The position numbers and the translations under genes were made by a program. A model generated the notes under the pieces. That model was given only the letters and a program-made list of their open reading frames with translations, did no database searches and had not been told where the DNA came from. Shown piece by piece: positions 40,201 to 52,200 of a stretch of 64,000 nt of DNA (positions are counted from its first letter, which is position 1; each line of letters opens with the position of its first letter). The stretch is from Limnomonas spitsbergensis (taxonomy: Eukaryota; Chlorophyta; Chlorophyceae; Chlamydomonadales): contig JAYJMM010000003.1 in assembly GCA_037349105.1 (NCBI GenBank), positions 930,001 through 994,000 of the forward strand. Direction: 5' to 3'.

Positions 40201-43200
40201 CTCTCTGACTTCCTCACTGATATCAGCATACAGGTACTGCACCACTGGGATACCCGCCCTGAGCACCATCTCCAACCCTGAACACATACCTCCAAAGGGC
40301 TCGAAAAGGACGACTCCCTCGGTCTCCATGGCCCGCACTGCCCCACCCGACAGACAAGCTGTGTCCAGGCCTGCATGTGAATGAGGAGGCGTCACCCGGG
40401 GCAGGTCAGCTAGAACATCACTGATCATTGTCCTGGCCCGCTCCCTGTTGCTGAATGCCTGTTCTGCTGTACTGACCGGCTGCGCCTGCTCATCATCGTC
40501 AGTGGCGGCTGAGGATATCTCCTGCCCTACCGGCGCTGTCACGTAAGCTGCCTCTGCAGCTCGCAGTATCTGTACTCTTCTTCTGCCTTCTTGTGCCATG
40601 CGCACCATCTGGTCTGCATGCCACTGGTTCACTCTGCCCAACCCCGTGAGCAAAGCTACCTGCTTCTCCCCTGCCCCCTCCTGGGCTGCCGGCTCGGGAG
40701 CTGCTGTATCAAGCCTGGCCCCCGTGCGATCAGCTGAGGATGGGAGTGGTGATCTGGACGGGATGTCCGCATTCTGATGGCATGCCCCTGAGCGGTGGAC
40801 AATGGTAATGTCCAGCTCTTGAAGCATGAGGGCCCACCTAGCATGCTGGCCTACCAACGTCTGATTGTCCATGAGGTAAGTGAGCGGCTCATGGTCGGTG
40901 ATGAGATGCACCTTGCACCCGAACAGCATGTGACGGTATGTGCGTGCTGCATACACTGCGGCCAGCATCTCCCCCTGGAAAAAGGAATAGTTCCTCTCGC
41001 TCTTGTTCAGGGATCTGGACGTGCACGCCACCATATACTCCCGCCCGCTGTCGTCACACTGTCCTAGCACGGCACCTATGCCCTGCTTAGAGAAATCTGT
41101 GTACAGCAAGAATGGTCTCGGCGGCCCCTTGCCGTCTGGCCCTGTCCCACTGTAATCTGGCCTGCGCAGAACTCTTCCTCCCTCGCACATCTCTGTTTTG
41201 ATCAACTGGAACGCCTGCGACTGCTCTGGCCCCCACACAAACGGGACCCCCTTGACCAGCAATGCGTTGATGCATGCCGCCTTTTTCGAGAAATCCGGGA
41301 TGTAGCACCGGTAGAAATTCAAGAATCCCATGACCTCCTGAATGTTTTTCACCGATGTGGGCTCTGGCAGCGCCATAACCGCTGCTATCTTGGCTGCGTG
41401 TGGCGTGAGCCCCTGGGCCGACACATTGTGACCCAGGTACTCTACCGTTGCACACCCAAACAGGGACTTGTCGGGGTGCGCCCTTAATCCTACACTGTGG
41501 AGCATGTCTAACATCAGCTCCACATGCCTGATGTGTTCTGCCGGTGTGTCACTGTACACTAGCAGATCATCAATGAATGCCACGCAGAACGCACTCAGGC
41601 CTGCCCTGGCAATCTCCTCTTCCATCATACGCTGAAAGAAGGGAGGTCCATTGCGCAGACCGAAGTTGAGCTTTGTGTACATCCAAAGCTCAGGGCCCAT
41701 CCAGAAAGCTGTCTTAGGCTGGTCCTCGACCTTTATAGGGATCTGCATGAACCCCGACCGGAGATCAACCTTGCTGAATATCTTGGCAGTTCCCAGGTTC
41801 TGAAAAATGGTCTCCATCCTGGGGATTGCAAACTCCTGCTTAGCCGTACGCAGGTTTAACCTGCGCATATCGTGCGCTATCCGGTGGTCAGTCCACTCCC
41901 CAGTCTCAGCACTCTTCTTGGCTGCTACTACTGAGTTGGCCGCAAACTTGATAGGCCCCCCCTGGGGTACTTTGACGATAATACCTGCCTGTATCATTGG
42001 CTGGCACTTTTCTTTAAAAATGGCTGCTTTGGGCGGCGGCATATCCCTGGACTTCTGAAAGCACGAACTGACCTCGTCTTCTAAAGCCAGTGTAAACTCA
42101 CCCTGCGTGCCGCAGTAGCCAGGCAGATCCTCCATGGAGTAAGCGAACGCTCCTTGGCGATCCCTGAGGCTTTGCTCCAGGCTCTCCTGCTGTGCCGCAG
42201 TGAAGTCGGGGTGCTGGCCCAGCAGCCACCCCTCCTTGGTTTTGACGTACTCCGCGGGCGGCTCCACGACTCCCCCCGGCTGGAACATGTCGATCATCTC
42301 AGCCGCCTGCGGGTCGTCCTCCGCGGGCGGCTCTTCCCTGCCAGTGTCGTTGCCACTTTGCCAGCTCTCCTGCTGGCTGCAGGCACCCCTCCTGCTGGCA
42401 CCCCCCATGGGAATGACTGCTGGCGGGCGCAACCATCCAGACGACAGCTTTGCTGCTGCCTCTTGTCCAGACACAAAAGCCCCTTGGCCTGCTGTAAATC
42501 CTCCTCCTCGCACGCCCTGCCCGGTGGCTCGCGCCCCTGGCACACACACTGACAGCAGGAGCCACACCAGTATCAGCTGGAGCGCCCCCGTAAGGATCCC
42601 CTTAAATGCTGTACAGGTGAGAAGTCCTCTGCAAGCTGGTATCTGCCTCGTGGGTTTCTGCGGTAGGTGTTCTGCGGGCTGTGCGCCTGGCTCTGCGCTC
42701 TGCGCCGGCCTCTGCTGCCCACTGGCCCATGTGATCTCCAGATCCACCTGGCTGATCCTGAGTGGCAGGACTGGGCAGTCCATTCCTGGTCTGCTGCCAC
42801 GGTTCCTGTCCTCGGCTGCCCTCTGCGCCTTTCCCGCGCGCCGCCTAGCCTTTTTGGACTTTTTCCCCCGCAACTCGGCAGCGTCAGTCCAAGCCTCACC
42901 AGCCCTTTCTGGCCCTGCTCTTGGTATCTGACCTGTGCTGCCCTGTGCCAGCCGCTCCTGCCTGTGAATGGCGCGCTGCACAGTCGTGCTGCTGCCGGCA
43001 CCCGCGGGCTCCTCAGGCCCACAGCCCTGTCGCAAGGTTGCCCTAGCGCTGGCAGCCCTCCTTGCAAGGGCCTCCCCCCTGCTGGTGCACGCCTGGCTGC
43101 TGCGGCTGTCCGACGGCTGTTGGGTGTCCACTCCCTTTGCCCCCATCCTGTTGAGGGCTGATATTCTCTCCGTCAGCTCCTCCTGTAGCTCCCTGACCGC

Positions 43201-46200
43201 CCTGCTGTAACCTCCCATCCTGGGGTTCGGATCGGGCTGTGGCAGCATTCTGAGCCTGAAAACTAGGCTAGCCTCCTGGCTTGCCTCTTGCTGCCCCATT
43301 TCCTGCCTTCTTAGCACGTCTAGCTCATCCACGAAGTGTCTGAGCACTGCCACCCAGCGTTCCGTGCTGTATGCTGCTGGATCGCCCCAAGGCTCCCTTG
43401 CTGCTGCCTGTGCTGGCGGGCTGATCTGGGCGTCCCCTGGGCTCCTGCCGTTCGCCTTGCCTGCTGCTGCCCCCTTGGGCTCGCCAGCGCACTGGTCTGC
43501 TGCCTGCTGCGGGTTCACCCCTACTGTGACCTTGTGTGCTGTCTCCTCTAGCGCGGCCTTGCTGCTGCGTTCTATCTCGGCTCTCCTGGTTCTGCGCTCT
43601 TCCATGGCTGCTTGCTCCTGAGCAACCTCGCGCATCCATTCCTGTCGTAGTTGTACCAAGTCCTCCTCGCGGCCCCACACTGGACTCCCTGGTCCAGGGC
43701 CTGCGCTGGCCGGCTCTTCCATCCCATCTGCATCCCCGGTATCAGCTCTTGTGAGGCTGATCCTTGCTGGGCACGGGCTTCTGTCAGCGCCCCACTCATC
43801 CTCCGATTCTGAATCCTGCACCAGTGATGGTGGCCCTTCCGAAGGGTCTTCATTCTCCTCTTCCAGCAGCCCCCTGTCCTCATGGCTGGCACTGTCCGGG
43901 ACTGTCTGGGGCTCCGCCCAATCCCCGGTCTCAGCCTCCAGGGCTGACACCTCCATGTCCTCCATGGGCTCCAGCCACTCCCAAGAGGATGCTGTTGCCC
44001 CGAGAGTGGTGACAAAGGCGACATGGCCCTGCTCTGTTGGCTCCTGGTATGTGTCCTGGATTGGCCCGTCAGTGATGGAAGCGGGGTCCCAATGGTGGGA
44101 ACCCCATCTGCCCACCATCCAGCGCCCCGGCACAGGCTGAGTCCTCAGCTCCTCCAGCTCCTCCATGTAGGTATCCGCCCCTGCTCCTCTGAACAGGGGG
44201 TGCAGAGTGCGCACTCCTGCCGGGTGCGCCTGCCTCCACAGCTGTACTGTCATGCCGTTTGCCTGCCAATACGGGACCGCGCTGCTGGCCCTGTTGTCGC
44301 GCCACGCTCTTCTCTCCCAGCGCACCCACTGGTGCACGCACGCTTCTAACCGTTCCACTGCGAACGGCGAGCGCGCGAACTCCTCTTCGTCTTCCCACAT
44401 GGGTCCATCCGCTGGCGACCTCTGGGCCCCGTATGGCCATGTGGGGCAGTCTGTCATTTCCAGCGGCGCCCACTGATCATCCACGCCCCAGACGTGCCGC
44501 ATGGCTGCTGACAGCTGTCCCGGGAGCAGAACCCGTTGCAACGCCATGAGCATGACTGCCCATGTTGCTGGGTCTGCTCCCCTGGCGTGCGTGTGCGCGT
44601 GGAATTCTGCCTCGTCGACTGACGCACACCTGGTGATCGCCACGTTCCCTTCGCACCTGGCGAACAGGAAGACTGGCATATCATCCCGCGACGCATGCAT
44701 GTGGATCCATGCTGCTGACACCGGCATCTCTCCCTCTTCCAGCTCCTCGTAGTAGTAAGTTACCAGCTGCTGAACTGGGATAGCTGCCCTGGCCTCCCCA
44801 GGGTCCATTCCCCATGGTACAGCTTGCCCTGCGACCATCCTGGGGATGGTGACCGATGCCTCAACTGTGGCCTCGCACCGCCGTGGCCTATCGGCATGGC
44901 ACAGCCCTGCCCCGCTGTGGGCTCCATCCTCGGGCCTGTCACCCCGTCCGTGCTCTCTTAAGGCCTGCACTGGCACATAGAAGGCGCGGTCTCTGAGGGC
45001 GGAATGCTCCATCAACTGGTGGACGCAGTCTTCTGCCCATGGCGTGCGCATGAACCCGGGCTGTGCACCCTGCCACGCCCCCTCGGTGCGCGCGCTATCC
45101 GGCACGTCTGGGTGCGCCCTGTCGGCTGCGGCTACTGCTGTGATGCCTTCTTTGACGGCTAGCTCCACCATCTCGCTGACGCAGGATGCGAAGATGGGGT
45201 GCCGTGACCATCCCCTCTGCATATAAACCTCCATCCTTGTGCTGGGCTGGATGAACCCCTTGAGTGCTGCACCCAGCAGGACTGCTGTCACCGCGTCCCA
45301 TGGAAAGATCAGTCTGGCCACTGCCTGCATGGCTGCCGCTATGTTGACGCACGTGTGCGACCTGTCCTCCAGGAGCCTGTGGTTCTGCAACCTACAAAGC
45401 CCATCCTTGGACTGCGCTGGCAGAGTGATCATAGCTTCTGAAGACGATGCCTCTGGCATTTCTTCCCCCAGGCGGTACCATTGTACGAAGCACCTGCTTT
45501 CTGGCAATCTCGGCAGGTCTGGCTCAGGGCGAGCCCGCCCTCTGCTGCCCGACCGGCCCCGGCGCCCTGTACCGGCCTGGATGAACTGGGAATCCTCATT
45601 CCCTGCAGCGGGCCTCTCGCCCCTGCTGCGGCTGCTCTGCAGCCCTCTGTCCTCTTCCTCCCATCTGGCCGCGCTGGACCGAGAGGTGGTACTGTGATGG
45701 GTCCTAACGGCCCCCGCCGTAGTGTCCTCTGGACTCATAGCTGCCGCCCCCTTGGCCCCTGGGTGGTGATCCTGCCTGCTGAGCCCATTCCGGGTCCCGG
45801 CGGCTGCTACCGCTACCCCGACGCCTGTGTCCGCGTTGCCCTCCGGGGTACCTGGGCAGGGCATGGCAGCTTCTTCCTCACGCGCTGCCACAGGAGCTTG
45901 AGGCTCATGGCCTTCCTCTGAGTCGTTGGTGCCGTCCTCACTGGAACTGGTTTCCCACCCGTCTACCCTGTGCTGGAGTCCTGCCTCTTGCTCTATCCTC
46001 TCAAACTCATCCATCTGGTCATTGTAGATGTCCCATTCTTTGTCGAGAAACTGCTGGAGAATGCCAGGCCACCCCTCACATGGGGCCGGGCATCCTCTTT
46101 GCTGGAGGTTCCTGAGAAACTCCACGGCATGTGCCATAGACCTGGCTGACCCTGCGGGTCGTGTACCATAGTGATTCATGGCTAGGGCATCTACCACCAT

Positions 46201-49200
46201 CTGCCAGTGGTGCCTTTGCTGGGCCACCTGCCCCTCTGGCACCACCTGGAATGTTACCGGCATTGCTGCGGCCTGGTAGCTCACACCCCGAGCTGCTGCG
46301 TTCTGCCCAAACCCTTCATGGACCGACATCATGCACGTGTGCCTCTCCTGGCTGACCCACCTGGAGTTGTAAGACTGCCCCGCTGGTCCCGGCCGTCCTG
46401 GCGGGCCTGGCAGCTCACTCGGTCCAGCTGTCTCCTGCTGCCTTTTCCACTCTTCAAAGGAGACCTCCTTGGCGGCCTCGTAAGCTCGCCTCATGCTGTC
46501 TTCTGACGCCTCCTGGCTCCTGCCTGGTCCTCTGACTCCCCAGCTCCTTTCCGGGCCTCCTGCTGCCCGTGATCGGTCAAACCGGCTGCTGTCGCCAGGC
46601 TGCGAGGCCTCTCCCTGCTCTGGGCACGCGCTAGCGAAGTGCCCTGGCTTTTGACAGTTGAAGCACACCCCCCCATCGCGGGGTCCGAGGACATTCCTTT
46701 GTCCCCCCATCACGCTGCGCCCTGCCTGGGCCCTGCCCGGCGGGCTCTGGTTGGAGGTTCCCCCTCTATCCTGCATTCTCTGTTCTAGCTGGTATGGCCT
46801 GGCGTGGCTACCTGTGCCTCGCTCTTGCGACCTGCCCCTGGGCTGGCTCCCACGATTCCCGCTGGGTGACTGCTGCCTCCTGCCGCTAGGCCTGTCGAAG
46901 CTATCATCGCGGTCTGGCCGCTGGGTTCGCGCCTCTGGTGTAGGCACCGCCCCGCGGCGTTCTGCACTGCGAGCCCTCTGCGCGCTCCTTCTGCGCTCCC
47001 TGGCTACTGTATGCACGGCGTCATCTGGGGTTGCCCCCCTGTGCCGCACTCGCGTTTCCCCGCTGGCCTGCCTGGCCCCGCCACTGCCCCCTGGTTCTTG
47101 CTGACCGGTGGCTTGCTGCTCCTGGTCCTGCAGCTTCTCCTGGCTCAGGCTCTCGTCCTCCTCCGCGAACTCCTTCGCGGTTTGAAACATGGCTGCCATA
47201 TGCGCTGCCAGCGCCGGGTCACCTGGGATTGCGGACTGCAGCTGCTCTCCTGTCTGCTGGCTCCCCAGGTTGACGTACAGCGCTCGCAGCTGGTCTGCAC
47301 GCAAGATGTATTGCCGTTGTACCTCCGTGAGCCGTATATTGGCGTCCTGGAGGCCTGTCCACCTGACCTGCTGCAACCTCAGGTATTCAATTGTTGCAGC
47401 CGCCTGGCGGTACAGCAGCTCTTCCCTTGCCTTGACGTCGTGCTGCAGTAACTCTACTTGTTGCTGCAGCCTCAGCACCCGTATGTACTTCGGGGTCCTT
47501 CGATCATGGACCTCTTCCTCCTCTGATTCCTCTGATACTTCCCTCTCCTCCCTGCCGACAGGCTCCTCCTGTCCGCGGTTTGCTGTGATCCCTTGCGTTC
47601 CTTCTGCTACTGCCGGGGCGTCTTCCCTAACGCCCCCGTCAGCCGCACCGGCCCTCTCGCCTTTGCCAGGCACCTGCGCCTCCGAGTGCCTGCTGGGTCC
47701 TGCTGACGCAGCTCTTGCTGCTGCGGCTCCTCCAAAGCCTACCCGCCCTTTGGCCCCTGGTGATGTCCCCTGGGCTGCGGGGCCTGCCGCAGGCTTCTGC
47801 AGTATCTCCCGGATCCTCTGTTCGCACTCCTCTGTTGAGTGCTGGCCAGGTTCTCCGCACAAGACACATGGGTAGCGCGGGCTTGTCTCCATACATCTCC
47901 TAATGATCTCCTTTTCGTATTCCGGCCTTGACTCTGCCTTGAGTGCCATTGCTAACTCAGCAGTGGCCACTGCCTGTGCTGCTGCCTGGCCTGATAGTGA
48001 CGCAGCGGCCTTGGCGCCCACCTTGCCCTCCCTGGGCACTGCAGCCTGCGTTTGCCCGCACTGGCGCGGCCTGGGCAAAGTCTCCTGCGGGTCCTCACGG
48101 CTGCTCCTGCCCGCATCTGCGGTGCTTCTGCCTGCACCTGCGGCTGTTCCGCGACTCTGTCCCACCTTCTGGTCAGTCCTCATGGCGGCACCTGCGTGTG
48201 TGGCCATGGCGTGCTGTAAGAGCGGCTCGTGTTCTTCCTCTACCCTGGCCGCGGGCCACCTTTCACGTTCTGCAAATCCACACCGGATTCCTGCCCATGC
48301 TACTGCTGCTGCCTGGTACCCCCCTGCTGGGGATGCTAGGACCAACGGCAGCGTCAGGTCCCTGACCCTTCGTACTGTCTGGGGGCCATCTCTGGGGCGT
48401 AATGTCAGCCTTCCTGCTGCCTCTAAAACCCCATTGTACTTGAGAAACTCTGGGTTCCCCACCAAGTGTTCGTATGCATCGGGCGGTGTTTTTACGACCC
48501 TGACCACCGTGGGTTCCATAATAGCATTGGGCCCTCCATATCCGTACACCACATAAATGAACAGCACCCCATACAGATCTGCCCCTGCATTGTCTGTCGT
48601 GCGGATCTTCTCATCCGTCCTGATCAGCTCTGCCCCCATGGCGACTAACTGTTCTGCGATGTTGACTGTGATCACATGACAGGAGCACGCTGAGTCCATG
48701 AGGGCCTTCTGTGCCACCAGGACCTTTCCTTTGACCATTAGGCCCACACATTGCTCCAGGTTGCTTCTGTCGTTCTTAAAATACTGCAGCCTTGGTGCAG
48801 CTGTGACCACCTTGCTTTCCTGCCTGCCCTTACTGGCCTTACCCCTGTGGTCTTCTGAACCCATGGGCATAGTGGTGAATGACAGCGCCGTCAGCCTCTC
48901 GTTCAACTTGAACACCTGCAGTCGGATGTCAGACATATCGTCAGCTAATTTGCTCAAAACCAGTCTATTTGCTCCCTTCCTGGAGGCAGGTTCCACGAGC
49001 CTTTGCTCAGGTTCCTCCTCCGGACAGGGTTCTGGCAAGAATGACCTAGGACGAGCGTTGTGAGCCGCCTGCTTGAATCCTGCGGATTTGGGCACTAGCC
49101 CAACCTGCGTCATGAGTGCTACAGACTCGCTGAGCATCTCTGCCATAGTCTGTTGCCAGCCCTCTGGCTCGGCTTGCCCCGTTGGGCTGCTTAGGTGAGA

Positions 49201-52200
49201 CACGTGTGCTGCTTGCTGAGCCTGACCCCCCTGGCCAGGCCCTGGCCGTTGGTACTGCCTGTTGTTTTGATTCCGCTCGTACGGTCTGCCTGCAGGCTGA
49301 CTCTGCTGCGGCCTTGGTGGGAGCGGGTACTGCTGCTGCTGCGGCCTGGACTGCCCAGCTGTAATGTCAGCAGCAAGTGGCGTCGGCCTGCGCTCATCCC
49401 TGGGTCTGGGCGCCCTGCAATCCCTGGCCAGGTGCGCCGTGCTACCACACTGGTAGCATGCCTTGACTGCCCCTGCAGCGCCTTCTGCGCTGTAATTTGG
49501 TGCTCCTGATTGATCTGCCCAGGTAACTCCTCTGGGTTTGTCACTCCGCTGTTGCTGGGCAGCTGCTGCTCCTGCGGGGTTCCCTGCCCCTTCAAGGCGT
49601 GTCCGCATCTCCCATTGTCCTGTTCTCTCCTTCCTTGTTCTGTTGGACTGCGCCTCCCCCTGGCCAGGCCCACTGGCCATCTGTTTGAGGCTTGCGCCTC
49701 CTAGATCCCCCATTTCCAGGGCAAACTTTTCCCACAGCACCACCTGCTGTGTGAGTACTGCAATCTGATCTTCGTCTGTCATGCTGAGGTACCCTGGGAC
49801 GGTCATAACAAACTTGCTCAGTTTGGCCTTAGCGAGCGCTGGAAGTCCATCATGGAACAGATGCGAGACCGAGTGCCTCCTGCCAAAGTGGTCCACTGCA
49901 TCCCTTGAGATCTGCAGCAACTCTGCTGTCGACAGCACTCTGTGAGCAAATGCTTCCACCGTCTCCTCTGGCTTGACGTCAGGGTCGAGAGTGGTCTTCA
50001 CCCCTAGCCTGAGGTTGGAAATGGCTGTCCTCTCATCCGAGGTTGGCTTTCCCACCTCTGCTTGAACCACTTTGATCCACAAGGTTAGCAGCGAGGCTTC
50101 ACAACACTGCTCCTCTGCTGGGGCAACCCACATCCCCCTTATCCTTTCTGCTTCTCTGGCAGCCCTGTCTCCTGCATGGGGCGCCGCCCTGATGGCTACC
50201 ATCAGTGGCCCCACGCTAGCCGGCTTGCTGTCCCATAGCTTGACCAGTGATTTCACCAACATCGTCATGGCTGATGGCGACTGGCACGACCCAGCTATTT
50301 CTCCGGCCACCACAGCCAGCGCTGGCGGGTCATCTGACAGTGCCAGCCTGTTGTGCGATCCCCAATATCCACATGCCGGGCAATATTTCCTGGCTGCAAC
50401 CGCGCCTGGGTGCGACATATCCAACACTGGCACGTTGCCTTGGATGGCTGGAATTTTGGTGAATTTGGCTACCCCTGCCAGCTGCAGGACCATTTGCTGC
50501 TGCAGCTGCAGGTTCACCCTTGCCTGCTCCCTCTCGAGCCGCTTCATTTCCTGGTCGCTGGACTCCTGCCTGGCTCCTGGCCTGCGTCTGTCCACTCCTC
50601 CTGGTCCCGAATCAACTGATTCTGACCGCGACCTAGATCCTCCACCACCGCCCCTCGATGGGCTGCGACCTGAATGGTATCTGTTGTGTCTGTAATAATC
50701 CTCCTCCTGATCATGATCTTCTCGTGATGGCTGCCTGCCTGCCCTTCCTGCAGAGCTTCTACTTCCCTCGGGTGGCAGCCGTTCTGATTCGCCTCTGCCT
50801 GGTCTGCTGTCAGAGCCAGGCCTCCAAGACTGCGCTCTGCCCGGCTCTGCCTGTCCCCTGGGCAGCTCCTGGTCTTGCTCATGCCTCACCCCTCTGCTGT
50901 GTTCCGCTGGTCCCCTGGGTTGCTCCTGGCTTTGCTGGCTTGGCTGTTCCCTGCCATCTGCCTGCTCTCTGGGCGGCTCCTGGCTATGCTGGCTTGGATG
51001 TTCCCTGCCGTCTGCCTGCCCTCTGGGCTGCTCCTGGCTATGCCGGTTTGGCTGTTCTCTGTTGTATGCCTGCCCCCTGGGCGGCTCCTGGCTCTGCCAA
51101 CCTGGCTGCGTCCCGCCTGTGTAATTCCTGGCATAGGAATCAGACTGCGTTTCCTCTCTGGCTTCCTGCATTCTTGGACCACTGCTCCGTGCGCTGCCTG
51201 CAGGCTCATTCCTCCTGGCTCCACTTGCTGTGCCCGCCTGCCTGTTCCTCAGGAATTCCTTGATGTAATCCACCTGGGTTTCCTGGCATGTGTTCTCTTT
51301 GTCCTCGACTATGCGTAGCAACGCATAAGACTCTTGCCTGCTTGCTCTGCGTGTTGCTGTGCCTTGCTCTGCCATCCTGGCGAGTGATCGGCTAGTCAAC
51401 TCCGCCCTTTCGCTGGCGGCTGGACTGCTGGCTCTGGGCGCTTCCCTGCCCCTTGGTCGCCCCCTGAGGCTTGGCTCGCTGCTGACCTCGAAGGCCTCTG
51501 ATCTGAGTGCCGGGGTTGGCGCGGCTCTTGCCTGCTGCTGCCACCTTTGCACCACCCTGAGCTCCTCCGGTCGCTGCACTGCTGTTTCAAATCCTTCCCA
51601 TGCCTGGTCCTCCTCCTCTTCCGGCTCGGATCCAGGTTCCACTTGATTTCCTGTTACCTCGTTGCACCACTCGTCTGCGAAGGCCTTAACAGCCAGTGTT
51701 GCTTCGCGTCCCGCCCTTCCCTTGGACACCTGTCCAAGAGCGGCTAACAGCGTTGCCCTGTCCTGCCCTGTGTGGGGGATACCCAGCATGGCCTTTGTTG
51801 CCCATCCCCGCAGATGATGGGCCTTGAACTCCTCAATAGCTGTGACCTGGTCCTGGAAATGCAGGAACGTCCTGGAGCAAACTTGCTTCCACAGATCCGT
51901 TGCCCACTGCAAAATTCCTGTCCAACCGATCGGCTGCATATGTACTTCTGACTCCTTTTCGCCGCACACTGCTCCCCCAGCCCTGGGGCGCTCTGGCTCA
52001 CTCGGGCTGGTATCCTGCGCTCCTGATGGATCGTGAAAAAATCCTCGCAGGATTTCCTTGTGGCTGTCGTCTCTCTGCGTCAGGCTGCTAGATCCCTCCT
52101 TGGATTTCTGCACAGGTCTGCCCACACTGGGCGGAAACCTGGACAGCGGCGTCCCGTAGACTGTGGATCCAGCTCCTCTTCTGACCAGCACCCTGCGCGG

